DNA from: Roseomonas xinghualingensis
Lineage (GTDB): Bacteria; Pseudomonadota; Alphaproteobacteria; Acetobacterales; Acetobacteraceae
Length of the DNA stretch: 64,000 nt
Assembly: GCF_025791835.1 (NCBI RefSeq)
Contig: NZ_JAOXLP010000002.1
Coordinates: forward strand, 62,001-126,000
Reading direction: 5' to 3'
Below are positions 8,511-17,837 of this stretch, one piece after another. Every line of letters begins with the position of its first letter. Position 1 is the first letter of the stretch. The notes under the pieces were generated by a model. That model searched no databases. It was given only the letters and a program-made list of their open reading frames with translations, and had not been told where the DNA came from. The position numbers were made by a program, and so were the translations under genes.

Positions 8511-9263
8511 ATGCGCAAGGGATTTCTCCTCGCCGGGCTGCTGGCGCTTGGTGGTTGCTTCGAGGAGGCGCCGCCCAGGGCCGAGTCCGGGGCGACGGCA
8601 CCGAAGGAGGATGTGGCGGACCGTGTGAAGATGGCGGCCCAGGAGCGCCTGCGCGACATCGCGCGCGATCCCGAAGCCCTGCGCTTCCGCGCGATGGAAC
8701 TCCACCGCCAGGCGATGGCGGATACCTATGCTGTCTGCGGTCAGGCGACGGTGATGGGCAGCACCGTGTTCATCCCCTTCGTCTCGGTGGTGAACGTGGC
8801 GGATGGCGAAATGAAGGTTGAGCAGCATGTCGGCCGCTCGAACATCGAGGCGACGCGTGTCTATGTGGAGATGGTCGGGCGTTGCTTCGATGGCGGCGGC
8901 CCGATGATGCGCGCCGGAGGGACAGCGGTGGCGCAACCGACGCCGCCCCTGCCCACCGGCCTGCCGATCCTTGAGCAGGCTCCGCCGGAGCCGCCGAAGC
9001 AGGTCGATATGGTCAGTGCCGCGTCCCCCGCTCCGGCGAACGAGCCGTCCGGGCGGACACTCGTCATGCGCCAGAACGGCAATGTCCGGGCCGCGCCGGG
9101 TGGTGGCGGCGAGGTGTTGCGGGTGGCACGCACGGGGGCGGTGCTGAACGTCTTCGGCACAGCGCCGGGCGGTTGGTACCGGGTGGGAGACACGACGCCG
9201 GAGGGCTGGGTGCATGGCAGCCTCGTCTCCCTGCCATCGGGGACCCTGGCCTCGATGCATTAG
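8511..9263 (+). CDS. lipoprotein with C-terminal SH3-like domain
   Basis: A 250-residue secreted protein. The start at 8511 gives a short signal peptide with lipobox LGGC (Cys16), predicting lipid attachment. The middle holds a helical stretch and two cysteines, then a proline-rich linker (residues about 145-180), and finally an SH3b-like domain beginning at NGNVRAAPGGGGEVL and ending with GGWYRVGDTTPEGWVHGSLV. Such domains bind peptidoglycan or act as protein contacts in the envelope. The stop codon abuts the outer end of the IS remnant that follows, so the natural C-terminus may have been altered. Specific function unknown. Confidence 0.75.
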   Translation: MRKGFLLAGLLALGGCFEEAPPRAESGATAPKEDVADRVKMAAQERLRDIARDPEALRFRAMELHRQAMADTYAVCGQATVMGSTVFIPFVSVVNVADGEMKVEQHVGRSNIEATRVYVEMVGRCFDGGGPMMRAGGTAVAQPTPPLPTGLPILEQAPPEPPKQVDMVSAASPAPANEPSGRTLVMRQNGNVRAAPGGGGEVLRVARTGAVLNVFGTAPGGWYRVGDTTPEGWVHGSLVSLPSGTLASMH

Positions 9264-9567
9264 GTTCTGTGGACACTTACCTGAGCCGGAGGATGGTGGC
9301 GGCGAGGGTAACGATACCGAGGTGGTTGCGGGCGGTTTTCTCGTAGCGGGTGGCGACGCGCCGGAACTGCTTGAGCTTGGAGAAGCAGCACTCGATGAGG
9401 TGGCGCTCCTTGTAGAGCTGCCTTTTCGAAGGGCTGCTTCCTGAAGCGCGATGGGTTGTTAGGGATGAGGACCTGCTCGCCATGGACCGCAATCTTGGTG
9501 CGCAGGTGGCCTGCGTCATAGGCAGCATCGGCGAGCACCAGGTTCGGGCGTCGGTAGAAAGCAAGCC
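9264..9567 (-). pseudogene. IS5-type transposase remnant with frameshift
   Basis: The minus strand encodes the C-terminal part of an IS5-family DDE transposase in two frames. One frame reads VLADAAYDAGHLRTKIAVHG and on to IPNNPSR; around 9430-9445 the match moves to another frame with KERHLIECCFSKLKQFRRVA and a terminal AATILRLR before the stop at 9277-9279. LADAAYD holds the second catalytic aspartate and HLIECCFSKLK the catalytic glutamate. GTTCTGTGGACACTTA at 9264 looks like the element's outer end. Only about 300 bases of an expected 800 or more survive, so it cannot transpose. The right boundary near 9567 is approximate. Confidence 0.75.
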
Positions 9568-9633
9568 ATGAGCCGCGACAACGGGGCAGCCCGACCGGCG
9601 TTGCCTCGGCAGAACCGGAGGCAGGATTCCGCC

Positions 9634-10125
9634 ATGCCCGTCACCCTCGAAGGCTCCTGCCGCTGCGGGGCCATCCGCTTCAGCCTCAACAGCCACACGC
9701 CTCATCCCTACCAGCGCTGCTATTGCACCATTTGCCGCAAGACGGCGGGCGGCGGAGGCTACGCCATCAACATCATGGGCAGGGCGGATAGCCTGAAGGT
9801 CCGGGGCAAGCCCGCCATCTACCGCGCCGAGATCTGCGACGACTCCGGCGGGAACTGCGAGACGAGCAGCGGCCGCCGCCATTTCTGCCCGCATTGTGCC
9901 AGCGCCGTATGGATGGCCGATCCGAGCTGGCCAGACCTGGTCCATCCCTTCGCCTCCGCTATCGACACGGATCTGCCCGTGCCGCCGAGCCGCGTGCACC
10001 TGATGCTGAGGTACAAGGCGTCCTGGGTGGAGCCGCATATCGGCCCTGAAGATGCACAGTTCGAGGAATACCCGGAACTGTCCATCGAGGACTGGCACCG
10101 CAGGCACGGCCTTTGGATCGACTGA
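9634..10125 (+). CDS. GFA-domain protein (Mss4-like zinc fold)
   Basis: A 163-residue protein of the glutathione-dependent formaldehyde-activating (GFA/CENP-V) family. Zinc-binding cysteines are in GSCRCGAIRF at the N-terminus, RCYCTICRKTAGG near residue 28, and FCPHCASAVW near residue 88. Family members bind zinc and some bind glutathione adducts; most, this one included, have no proven reaction. The start at 9634 is taken because the fold begins directly after it; upstream in-frame codons run into IS-derived sequence. It sits just after the IS remnant, and its promoter must lie in or beyond that remnant. Confidence 0.8.
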   Translation: MPVTLEGSCRCGAIRFSLNSHTPHPYQRCYCTICRKTAGGGGYAINIMGRADSLKVRGKPAIYRAEICDDSGGNCETSSGRRHFCPHCASAVWMADPSWPDLVHPFASAIDTDLPVPPSRVHLMLRYKASWVEPHIGPEDAQFEEYPELSIEDWHRRHGLWID

Positions 10126-10314
10126 GGGCCTGAATCATGATCGCGCCGATCCGCGGCCTCGGTGCTTCACCATCAGGCGATGGAGCGTCTGCCCCCTGGC
10201 CGCGCCTTCACGGGACGAGCAGGTAGCGCGCCCCTTTCGCCTCCGCTCTGGCAGGAAGCGCCCGGCGCAAGGCGACAGTGAATTCCGGGCGCGTCTGAAT
10301 GGCTGGCCGAACAA

Positions 10315-10400
10315 TGGTCCCCCCTGCCGGATTCGAACCGGCACACCCCAACGGGTGAGCGATTTTAAGTCGCCTGCGTCTACCGTTCCGCCAAGGGGGG
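10315..10400 (-). tRNA. tRNA-Leu (anticodon UAA)
   Basis: An 86-base type II (long variable arm) tRNA. On the minus strand the acceptor arms CCCCCCT and AGGGGGG pair fully, followed by discriminator A and an encoded CCA at 10317-10315. The D-arm begins GCGGAACGGTAGACGC, typical of tRNA-Leu. The anticodon loop CTTAAAA has anticodon TAA, and the T-arm contains GGTTCGAATCC. It reads UUA (and wobble UUG) codons, which should be very rare in this GC-rich genome. Confidence 0.95.
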
Positions 10401-10441
10401 CTCAGGGCAGCTGCCGCAGCATAGCGTCCCGCGCGGCCGCG

Positions 10442-12520
10442 TCACGCTGCCGGCTTCGCGGCCTCCCGCCCGGAGGAAATCGCCTCGATCACCATGGCCT
10501 CTGTCAGGATTTGCGGCAGCACCACGGGCTCGCCGCCCCGGGCGGGATAGAAGAGGTAGAGGGGCACGCCCTCACGCCCCTGGGCCCGCAGCAGGGCGGT
10601 GACGGCGGGATCGCCCCGTGTCCAATCGCCGGTGAGCAATGTCACGCCCTCCCGCGCAAAGGCGGCGCGCGTGGCCTCGGTTTCCAGCGCCACGTGCTCA
10701 TTCACCCGGCAGGTGATGCACCAGGCGGCGGTGAGGTTGACGAAGACCGGCCGGCCTTCCGCGCGCAAGGCGGCCAGCCTTGCTTCGGACCAAGCTTCAC
10801 CTGCTGCCTCCACACGGGTGGTTGAGGGCGCCGCGGCATCCACCCGCGGCAGCAGTGCCAGCGCCGCCAGCAGGGCCAGTAGGGCCGTGCCGCGTCCGAT
10901 CCACAGGCGGCGCCCGGCCGCCTGCGCGACGCCCAGCGCCCAGGCGGCGAAGCCCAGGAGCAGCGCGCCCGCCAGCAGCCAGACCAGCCCGTCCGGCCCC
11001 GATTGCACCGAAACCACCCAGGCCAGCCAGGCTGCCGCGCCATACATCGGGAAGGCCAAGGCCTGCCGCATTCGCTCCATCCAGGCGCCGGGCCGGGGCA
11101 GAAGCCGGGCCAGGGCGGGGAAGGCGGCCAGGGCCCCATGGGGCAGGGCCATGCCAAGGCCCATGGCACCGAAGACGGCCAATGCCGCGAGAGGAGGCAT
11201 GACCATGGCCGCGCCCAGGGCGGCCGCCATGAAGGGAGCGGTGCAGGGCGTCGCGACCGCGACGGCCAGCACGCCCGTGCCGAGGCTTCCCCAGCGGCCG
11301 GCGCCCAGTACCGGCCCGCCCACCGCATAGACGCCCGAGAGGTTCAGCCCCACCGCCAGCATCAGCCAGGCCATGGCGGCGACGAAGACCGGCGAGGTGA
11401 ACTGGAACCCCCAGCCCGCCGCCATGCCAACCGCGCGCAGCGCCACCAGCGCACCACCAATGGCCAGGAAGGCGAGCACCACCCCGGCCACATAGGCCAG
11501 GGCTTCCCCTCGTACCGCGTCGCGGGATGCTCCGGAGAGGCGTGCCAATCCCATGGCCTTCATCGCCAGCACGGGGAAGACGCAGGGCATCAGGTTCAGG
11601 ATCAGCCCGCCCAGCACCGCCAAGACAGCCACCTGCCAGAGCGGCAGCCCGCTGGCGGCCGCCGGCATGGCACCGGGCTCGGCCGAAATGGCATAGGCGC
11701 TGCGCACCCCCGCCGCGTCGGTGATCGCCACCACGCCGGAGAGGCTGGGCGGCACCGGCGGGGCGCCGCGCGTCAGCGACAGCACCAGCGCGCCATCCCG
11801 CACCGAAAGGGCCTGGGGCGCCGTGTTGTCCAGCACGCCGGGCGCTTCGGGGAAGAAGAAGGCGTCCTTCACAGTGCCCGGCTTCAGGTCGGGCCCGGCA
11901 AGCTCGATGGCACCGCGCTGGCCCTCGAAGCCCAGCCGCACGGCGAAGGGCGAGGGGCGGGGGAGCGCGGCCTCCGCCTGCCGGAAAAGGCCGGCCGTCG
12001 CAGGATCAGGGCGAGGCGCGGCCTCCACCGGCAGGTCCAGGCGGAAGGCGCCTTCCTCGGGAATGCAGATATCGGCGCAGACCAGCCAGCGGGCCGTGCC
12101 CTCGATGGTGTAGAGGCGGCCGGGTTCCAGCGTGGCAGGTGGTGTGAGGATGAGGGGGAAGGTCGCCTCGCCCAGATAGCCGAAATTCACCAGCGGGCCG
12201 TAAGGGATGGGCAGCGGGGCCGGGAAGGCCATCGCCCCGGCCTGCCCGCCATCGGGCATGGTCAGCTCAAGGGATGGGGGTTCCCCCGCATCGCCCGGAT
12301 TGGTCCAATAGGTATGCCAGCCCGGCGCCAGCACCTGCCTCAGCGCAAGGCGGAAGGGCTGCCCCGGCGCCACAGCCAGCCGATCCGCCACCAGCGTCAC
12401 CCGGGCACGCGGGGACTCCACAGCATCGCTCTCCACCGCATGGGCGGCGAAGGGCGCGATCAGGATCGCCAGCAGGAGGGCCAGGGCGCGCATGGGCGGG
12501 GCATAGGACCGAAGCGCCAT
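10442..12520 (-). CDS. dsbD: DsbD/ScsB-type thiol:disulfide interchange protein
   Basis: A 692-residue inner-membrane electron conduit that moves reducing power from cytoplasmic thioredoxin to periplasmic thiol proteins. A signal peptide precedes a periplasmic beta domain with the cysteine pair in WLVCADICIPEEG. The membrane core holds the redox cysteines in LMPCVFPVLAMK and VATPCTAPFM, and the C-terminal thioredoxin domain has AAWCITCRVNE. The first in-frame codon is a GTG at 12532; ATG at 12520 or 12493 is more likely, and 12493 fits the signal peptide best. It begins 15 bases after the aldo/keto reductase stop on the same strand. Confidence 0.88.
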   Translation of the reverse strand: MALRSYAPPMRALALLLAILIAPFAAHAVESDAVESPRARVTLVADRLAVAPGQPFRLALRQVLAPGWHTYWTNPGDAGEPPSLELTMPDGGQAGAMAFPAPLPIPYGPLVNFGYLGEATFPLILTPPATLEPGRLYTIEGTARWLVCADICIPEEGAFRLDLPVEAAPRPDPATAGLFRQAEAALPRPSPFAVRLGFEGQRGAIELAGPDLKPGTVKDAFFFPEAPGVLDNTAPQALSVRDGALVLSLTRGAPPVPPSLSGVVAITDAAGVRSAYAISAEPGAMPAAASGLPLWQVAVLAVLGGLILNLMPCVFPVLAMKAMGLARLSGASRDAVRGEALAYVAGVVLAFLAIGGALVALRAVGMAAGWGFQFTSPVFVAAMAWLMLAVGLNLSGVYAVGGPVLGAGRWGSLGTGVLAVAVATPCTAPFMAAALGAAMVMPPLAALAVFGAMGLGMALPHGALAAFPALARLLPRPGAWMERMRQALAFPMYGAAAWLAWVVSVQSGPDGLVWLLAGALLLGFAAWALGVAQAAGRRLWIGRGTALLALLAALALLPRVDAAAPSTTRVEAAGEAWSEARLAALRAEGRPVFVNLTAAWCITCRVNEHVALETEATRAAFAREGVTLLTGDWTRGDPAVTALLRAQGREGVPLYLFYPARGGEPVVLPQILTEAMVIEAISSGREAAKPAA

Positions 12521-12535
12521 GCCCCGCAACACGCC

Positions 12536-13486
12536 TTAGCCGCTGGCAGCGTCCAGCGCCGCGATATCCTCGGCGGATAGCTTCAGCTGCACGGATTTCA
12601 CCAGGCTGGCGAGCTGTTCCAGGCTCGTCGCGCTGGCGATCGGGGCTGTCACGCCCTCCCGCGCGATCACCCAGGCCAGGGCCACCTCGGCCGGCTTGGC
12701 GCCGTTACGGGCGGCCACTTCGTCCAGCGCCGCCAGGATCCGCATTCCGCGCGCGTCCAGATACTTCTCCACCCGGCTTCCGCGCTGGCTCTTCGAGAGA
12801 TCCTCCTTCGAGCGGTACTTGCCCGAGAGGAAGCCGGAGGCCAGCGAGAAGTAGGTGATGACGCCGATCCCCTCGCTGATCGCCAGGTCACGCAGCGGCC
12901 CGTCGAAATCCGAACGGTCATAGAGGTTGTATTGGGGCTGCAGCGTCTCGTAGCGCGGCAGGCCCTTTTCCTTCGCCACCTTCAGCGATTCCGCCAGCAG
13001 CGCGGCATCGTAGTTGGAGGTGCCGATGGCCCGCACCTTCCCCGCCTTCAGCAGCGCCTCATAGGCCCGCAGCGTCTCCTCATGCGGCGTGTTCGGATCG
13101 GGCCAGTGGGACTGGTAGAGATCGATCACGTCGGTGTTCAGGCGGCGAAGTGAATCTTCCACCGCCTTCCCGATCCACTTGGCCGAAAGATCCCTGTGGC
13201 CCTGGCCCATGTCGGACCCGACCTTGGTGAGAATCAGCACCTTGTCCCGCTTGCCTGGGTTGGCGCGCAGCCAGTTGCCGATGATCGTCTCGGACTCACC
13301 GCCCTGGTTACCCGGTACCCAGCGGGAATAGGCATCCGCCGTGTCGATGGCGTTCAGCCCGGCATCCACGAAGGCGTCGAGCAGGGAGAAGCTCGTCTTC
13401 TCGTCGATGGTCCAGCCGAAGACATTGCCGCCGAAGACAAGGGGGGCGATTTCCAGGCCCGAACGGCCAAGCGGGCGCTTCTGCAT
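12536..13486 (-). CDS. aldo/keto reductase
   Basis: A 316-residue NADPH-dependent oxidoreductase with the AKR barrel. The catalytic tetrad is visible: Asp48 and Tyr53 (AIDTADAYS), Lys88 (LILTKVG) and His127 (QSHWPDP). The NADP-binding C-terminal region has PIASATSLEQL. The closest style is the YajO/Tas-like group of the family, which reduces small aldehydes and ketones; no specific substrate can be named. It lies upstream of dsbD on the same strand and may be co-transcribed, but a functional link is not evident. Confidence 0.9.
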   Translation of the reverse strand: MQKRPLGRSGLEIAPLVFGGNVFGWTIDEKTSFSLLDAFVDAGLNAIDTADAYSRWVPGNQGGESETIIGNWLRANPGKRDKVLILTKVGSDMGQGHRDLSAKWIGKAVEDSLRRLNTDVIDLYQSHWPDPNTPHEETLRAYEALLKAGKVRAIGTSNYDAALLAESLKVAKEKGLPRYETLQPQYNLYDRSDFDGPLRDLAISEGIGVITYFSLASGFLSGKYRSKEDLSKSQRGSRVEKYLDARGMRILAALDEVAARNGAKPAEVALAWVIAREGVTAPIASATSLEQLASLVKSVQLKLSAEDIAALDAASG

Positions 13487-13575
13487 GAGGTGGTCCTTCC
13501 CGTGAGGAGGACCAGAGTTTGGGCGCCCGCCCTGCCGCTGCCCAGGGGGGCTGCACCAGGGGGGGGCCGCCTGGA

Positions 13576-14052
13576 TCAGCGATCCAGGACCGTGCGGTCG
13601 TTCTTGGCGACCAGGGTACGGAAATGGGGCGTCAGCTCCGCTTCGCTCAGGCCGAAGGCCTCCGCGAACTGCATGACGAGCTGCTGCTCGCCCTGCTCCG
13701 CCTCGCCATCGGCCATGGCGCTGTCGATCATGTTCAGCAGGATGCAGAGCTTCTGCTCCGGGCGCATCTGGGGCGTGGCCTCGGCCAAGAACTGCGCGGG
13801 CGGCGTGCTGCGGGCATAGCGCAGGGCGCCCTCAAGCTGCTGGCGCGTGGCATTGCGGCCGAGCACGGAAGCGAGGTGGCCGACCTCCTCCTCATCCATC
13901 TCCCCATCCGCGCCCATGCAGTAGATCAGGGACACGGCAAGGCAGTTGCGCGGCGTGAGCTCAAGCGCCGGCTGGGTCTTGAACAGATTGAACACGAATG
14001 AAAATTCCCCTCGGGCGGCACCATCCCGGTCCGCCGTCGCGGGCGGGCTCAT
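13576..14052 (-). CDS. TerB-like protein
   Basis: A 158-residue, mostly helical acidic protein. The region from about residue 35 (CLAVSLIYCMGADGEMDEEE) and a second similar segment (NMIDSAMADGEAEQGEQQ, about residue 108) match the paired helix-acidic loop pattern of the TerB tellurite-resistance fold, in which the acidic loops bind metal. Stand-alone TerB-domain proteins are common in Alphaproteobacteria and their job is unknown; no other ter genes are nearby, so tellurite resistance should not be assumed. It is divergent from hrpB, sharing an 88-base promoter region. Confidence 0.75.
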   Translation of the reverse strand: MSPPATADRDGAARGEFSFVFNLFKTQPALELTPRNCLAVSLIYCMGADGEMDEEEVGHLASVLGRNATRQQLEGALRYARSTPPAQFLAEATPQMRPEQKLCILLNMIDSAMADGEAEQGEQQLVMQFAEAFGLSEAELTPHFRTLVAKNDRTVLDR

Positions 14053-14140
14053 AAACCAGAATTAACTTGGTGTCATGATACAGAAAGGTTCTTCCCGCGG
14101 CATTTGACAACTGCCAGCCCGGCCCCGAGACGGACCCGCG

Positions 14141-16579
14141 ATGGTCCTCCCCGAACTTCCCGTTTCCGAAGCCCTGCCTGCCTTGCTCTCCGCCCTGCGG
14201 GAGCGCTCCAACGCCGTGCTCGTCGCCCCGCCCGGCGCGGGCAAGACGACCATCGTGCCGCTCGTCCTGCTGGACGAGCCCTGGGCCACGGGAAAGATCC
14301 TGGTGCTGGAACCCCGCCGCGTCGCCGCCCGCGCCGCCGCGCGCCGCATGGCCGACCTGGCGGGGGAGGGGGGGCCAGGGGGGCTGGTGGGACTTTCCAC
14401 CCGCCTGGACCGCGCTGTTTCCGACCGCACGCGGGTTGAGGTGGTGACTGAGGGCCTGCTGGTGCGCCGCCTGCAATCCGATCCGGGGCTGGAAGGCGTC
14501 TCCGCCGTCCTGTTCGACGAGGCTCATGAGCGGCATCTCGACACTGATCTCGGCCTTGCCCTCTGCCTGGACCTCCAAAAGGCCCTCAGGCCGGAACTTC
14601 GGATCGTCGCCATGTCCGCGACGCTGGATGCCGCCGGCTTCGCGGGGCTCCTCGATGCCCCCGTGATCGAAAGCGCCGGCCGGGCCTATCCCGTCGAGAT
14701 CTTCCACCGCCCGCGCGACATCAAGGAGCCCAGGGACCTGCCCGAGGCCATGGCCGGCGCCATCCGCGAGGCGCTGCGCGAGCATCCGGGCGATGTGCTG
14801 GCCTTCCTTCCCGGCTGGGGCGAGATCCGCCGCACCGCCGAGCGCCTGGGCGGGGTGGGCGCCGATATCCTGCCCCTGCATGGGGAGATGCCACCCGCCG
14901 AGCAGGACAAGGCGCTGAACCCCTCCAGCCGCCGCAAGGTGGTGTTGGCGACCTCCATCGCCGAAACCTCGCTGACCGTGCCGGGCGTGCGGATCGTGGT
15001 GGATGGCGGCTTCCGTCGTGCCCCGCGCCTGGATGCCGCGACGGGGCTGACGCGGCTGGGCACCATCCGCATCTCCCGCTCCGCCGCCGAGCAGCGCGCA
15101 GGCCGCGCCGGCCGCACGGAGCCAGGGGTCGCCATCCGCCTCTGGACCGAGGCGCTGCATCGGGGCCTGCCGATCGCCGACCGGCCGGAAATGCTGGAGG
15201 CCGAGCTGTCCGGCCTCGCCCTGGATTGTGCCGCCTGGGGCGCCGAGCCCCGCGCGCTGCCTTTCCTCGATCCGCCGCCCGAGGGCGCCCTGGCCGCCGC
15301 CCGCACCCTGCTGCGGGATCTGGACGCGCTGGATGCCGGGGGCCGCATCACCGCCACGGGCCGCCGCATGGCACGCCTCGGCGCCCATCCCCGCCTGGCG
15401 CGCGTGATGGTGGAGACGCGAACGCCGGAGGAAGGGGCGCTGGCCGCCGATCTCGCCGCGCTGCTGGAAGAGCGCGACCCCATCCGCAGCCGCGAGGCGC
15501 CCAGCGACCTGAACCTGCGCCTGGACCTGCTGCGCGGCGGCGATCACCCGGAAGCCGACCGCCCCACGATCCAGCGCATCCGCCGGACGGCGCAACTCCA
15601 TCGCCGCCGCCTTTCCATCCCCGAGCGTACCCTGCCGGATGGCGACCCCGCCGCCCTGCTGGCCGCCGGCTTCCCGGACCGGATCGCGGCCCGGCGTGGT
15701 GCCATGGAAGGCGCCTTCCGCCTTTCCTCCGGCCAGGGCGCCCGGCTGACCGCGACCGATCCGCTGCGCAAGACGCCGCTTCTGGCCGTTGCCGCGCTGG
15801 AGCTGGCGGGCACCGAGGCCCGCATCCGCATGGCCGCCCCGCTGGAGCGCGCCACGCTGGAAGCCCGCTTCCCCGACCGTTTCGTGCGGGAAGAGGTGAC
15901 GGAGTTCGATGCCCGCTCCAATGCCGTGGTGGCCCGCAAGCGCCTGCGCTTCGGCCCCCTGGTGCTGGAGGAAACCAACCTTCCCCATGCCGATCCGGCG
16001 CTGGTGGCCGAGGCCCTGGCCCGTGCCGCCGCCTCCCGCGCCTTCCGTGACCTGGACTGGACTAAGGGAGCCATCCAGCTCCGCGCCCGGCTGCGCTGGG
16101 CCCATGCTACTCAGGGCGCCCCCTGGCCGGACGTCTCCGATGCCGCCCTGGCGGAAACGGCCGGCGAATGGCTGGCGCTCCATCTGCACGGCCTGTCCCG
16201 GCTATCGGAGCTGCGCGGGCTGGATGCGGCCGCGATCCTGCAATCCCTGGTGCCCTGGGAACTCCGCCGCCGCCTGGATTCCGATCTTCCCCCGCGTGTG
16301 GACCTGCCCCAGGGCCGCTCCGCCGGGATCGATTACGACCGCGAGGTCCCGGCGCTGGAGGCGCGCGCCCAGCATCTTTTCGGCCTGGCCGCGCCCCCGC
16401 CGCTGATGGGCGGGCGTATCCCCCTGCAGGTTTCGCTGCTCTCCCCGGCCGGGCGGCCGATCGCCGTCACCTCGGACCTCGGGGGCTTCTGGCGGGGCGG
16501 CTGGGCCGAGGTGCGGCGGGAGATGCGCGGCCGCTATCCAAGGCACCCATGGCCGGAAGATCCCTCGCAAGCCAATTGA
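14141..16579 (+). CDS. hrpB: ATP-dependent helicase HrpB
   Basis: An 812-residue DEAH-box helicase of the HrpB family. Motif I is APPGAGKTT (about residues 29-37), motif II is DEAHERH, motif III is MSATLDA, and motif VI is EQRAGRAGRTEPG. The long C-terminal region ending near WRGGWAEVRREMRGRYPRH and PWPED is the HrpB-specific C-terminal domain and shows the protein is full length. HrpB proteins are thought to act on RNA, but their exact role in most bacteria is not known. It is transcribed alone, divergent from the TerB-like gene. Confidence 0.93.
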   Translation: MVLPELPVSEALPALLSALRERSNAVLVAPPGAGKTTIVPLVLLDEPWATGKILVLEPRRVAARAAARRMADLAGEGGPGGLVGLSTRLDRAVSDRTRVEVVTEGLLVRRLQSDPGLEGVSAVLFDEAHERHLDTDLGLALCLDLQKALRPELRIVAMSATLDAAGFAGLLDAPVIESAGRAYPVEIFHRPRDIKEPRDLPEAMAGAIREALREHPGDVLAFLPGWGEIRRTAERLGGVGADILPLHGEMPPAEQDKALNPSSRRKVVLATSIAETSLTVPGVRIVVDGGFRRAPRLDAATGLTRLGTIRISRSAAEQRAGRAGRTEPGVAIRLWTEALHRGLPIADRPEMLEAELSGLALDCAAWGAEPRALPFLDPPPEGALAAARTLLRDLDALDAGGRITATGRRMARLGAHPRLARVMVETRTPEEGALAADLAALLEERDPIRSREAPSDLNLRLDLLRGGDHPEADRPTIQRIRRTAQLHRRRLSIPERTLPDGDPAALLAAGFPDRIAARRGAMEGAFRLSSGQGARLTATDPLRKTPLLAVAALELAGTEARIRMAAPLERATLEARFPDRFVREEVTEFDARSNAVVARKRLRFGPLVLEETNLPHADPALVAEALARAAASRAFRDLDWTKGAIQLRARLRWAHATQGAPWPDVSDAALAETAGEWLALHLHGLSRLSELRGLDAAAILQSLVPWELRRRLDSDLPPRVDLPQGRSAGIDYDREVPALEARAQHLFGLAAPPPLMGGRIPLQVSLLSPAGRPIAVTSDLGGFWRGGWAEVRREMRGRYPRHPWPEDPSQAN

Positions 16580-16657
16580 TGCCTTGAAGCGGAGACGAAC
16601 ATTTCCCTCTATGAAGGGAGAATGCCCGACCAAGTCGCCGGAGAATTAACGCCCCCC

Positions 16658-17740
16658 ATGCCTCAGCTCCTGTATCGCCGCGCCGCCCTGCTCGGCTTCG
16701 CGGCTCTCGCTGTTGCGCCCGGCTGCACGCCGGGTGAGGCGGAGGCCCAAACCCCCCGCATGACCGTGCTGCCCGACTTCGCGGACCTCGCCCAGGCCGT
16801 GTTGCCGGCGGTGGTGAATATCGCGGTGACGGGCGAGCAGACCTCCCAGGTCCCCCCGGAACTGCGCGGCACGCCTTTCGAGCGCTATTTCCGCGAGCGC
16901 CGCGGGCGTCAGCAGATCCAGGGCGCCGGCTCAGGCTTCATTATTGATCCCTCGGGTTATGTCGTGACGAACAACCATGTCGTCGGCTCGGCGGCCCGCG
17001 TGATCGTCTCCCTGCAGGACGGCACCGAGCATCCGGCGAGGGTGGTCGGCACCGATGAGCTGACGGACCTCGCCTTGCTGCGGATCGAGACCAGCACGCC
17101 GCTGACCGCCGTGCCCTGGGGCAGCAGCCCGGTGCGTGTCGGGCAATGGGTGATGGCCGCCGGCAATCCCTTCGGCTTGGGCGGCACTGTCACCACCGGC
17201 ATCATCTCCGCTCGCGGGCGCGAGATCGGCGCCGGCCCCTTCGACGACTTCATCCAGACCGACGCAGCCATCAATCCCGGCAATTCCGGCGGCCCGCTCT
17301 TCAACACGGCGGGGGAGGTGATCGGCATCAACACCGCTATCTACTCTCCCTCGGGTGCCAGTGCCGGCATCGGCTTCGCGACGCCGTCGGATCTCGCCCG
17401 CGGGGTGATCGAGCAGCTCCGCCGCGATGGGCGGGTGGAGCGCGGCTGGCTGGGTGTCGCCGTGCAGGATGTCGGAAACGAGGCGCCGCGCGGGCGCCGG
17501 GGCGTGCAGATCCAGGATGTGACGCGCAATTCCCCCGCCGCCCGCGCCGGGCTGCGGCCGGGCGATCTGGTGGTGTCGCTGAATGGCGAGCGGGTCGAGA
17601 CCTCCCGCGCGCTGATCCGCAGCGTGGCGGGGGTGTCGCCCGGCCAGAGCGTCCGGCTGTCGCTGCTGCGCGAGGGGCGGAGCCAGGACGTCAATGTGCA
17701 GGTGGGGCGCCGGCCGGCCGGCGTGAGCGTGCAGCAATAA
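16658..17740 (+). CDS. DegP/HtrA-type periplasmic serine protease with one PDZ domain
   Basis: A 360-residue trypsin-like protease. An N-terminal signal sequence (YRRAALLGFAALAVAPGC) is followed by the catalytic domain with His in VTNNHVVG, Asp in LTDLALLR and Ser in NPGNSGGPL, then a single PDZ domain from about residue 270. It should degrade or refold damaged envelope proteins. ATG at 16622 also opens the frame, but only one base separates it from its purine-rich stretch and it would place 12 extra residues before the signal peptide, so 16658 is preferred. The following two-component genes on the same strand suggest an envelope-stress module. Confidence 0.88.
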   Translation: MPQLLYRRAALLGFAALAVAPGCTPGEAEAQTPRMTVLPDFADLAQAVLPAVVNIAVTGEQTSQVPPELRGTPFERYFRERRGRQQIQGAGSGFIIDPSGYVVTNNHVVGSAARVIVSLQDGTEHPARVVGTDELTDLALLRIETSTPLTAVPWGSSPVRVGQWVMAAGNPFGLGGTVTTGIISARGREIGAGPFDDFIQTDAAINPGNSGGPLFNTAGEVIGINTAIYSPSGASAGIGFATPSDLARGVIEQLRRDGRVERGWLGVAVQDVGNEAPRGRRGVQIQDVTRNSPAARAGLRPGDLVVSLNGERVETSRALIRSVAGVSPGQSVRLSLLREGRSQDVNVQVGRRPAGVSVQQ

Positions 17741-17837
17741 GCCTGCGGCTTGCGCGCGGCACCGGCCCGTGACTATGGCGTCATGCGGAATGGACCGCGC
17801 CGGGCCGTTCCAGCAACACCGGAACTAGGGAAGCGCC

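Noticed and set aside
14104..14109. TTGACA upstream of hrpB as a -35 box
   Set aside because: No acceptable -10 hexamer stands 16-18 bases downstream before the start codon.
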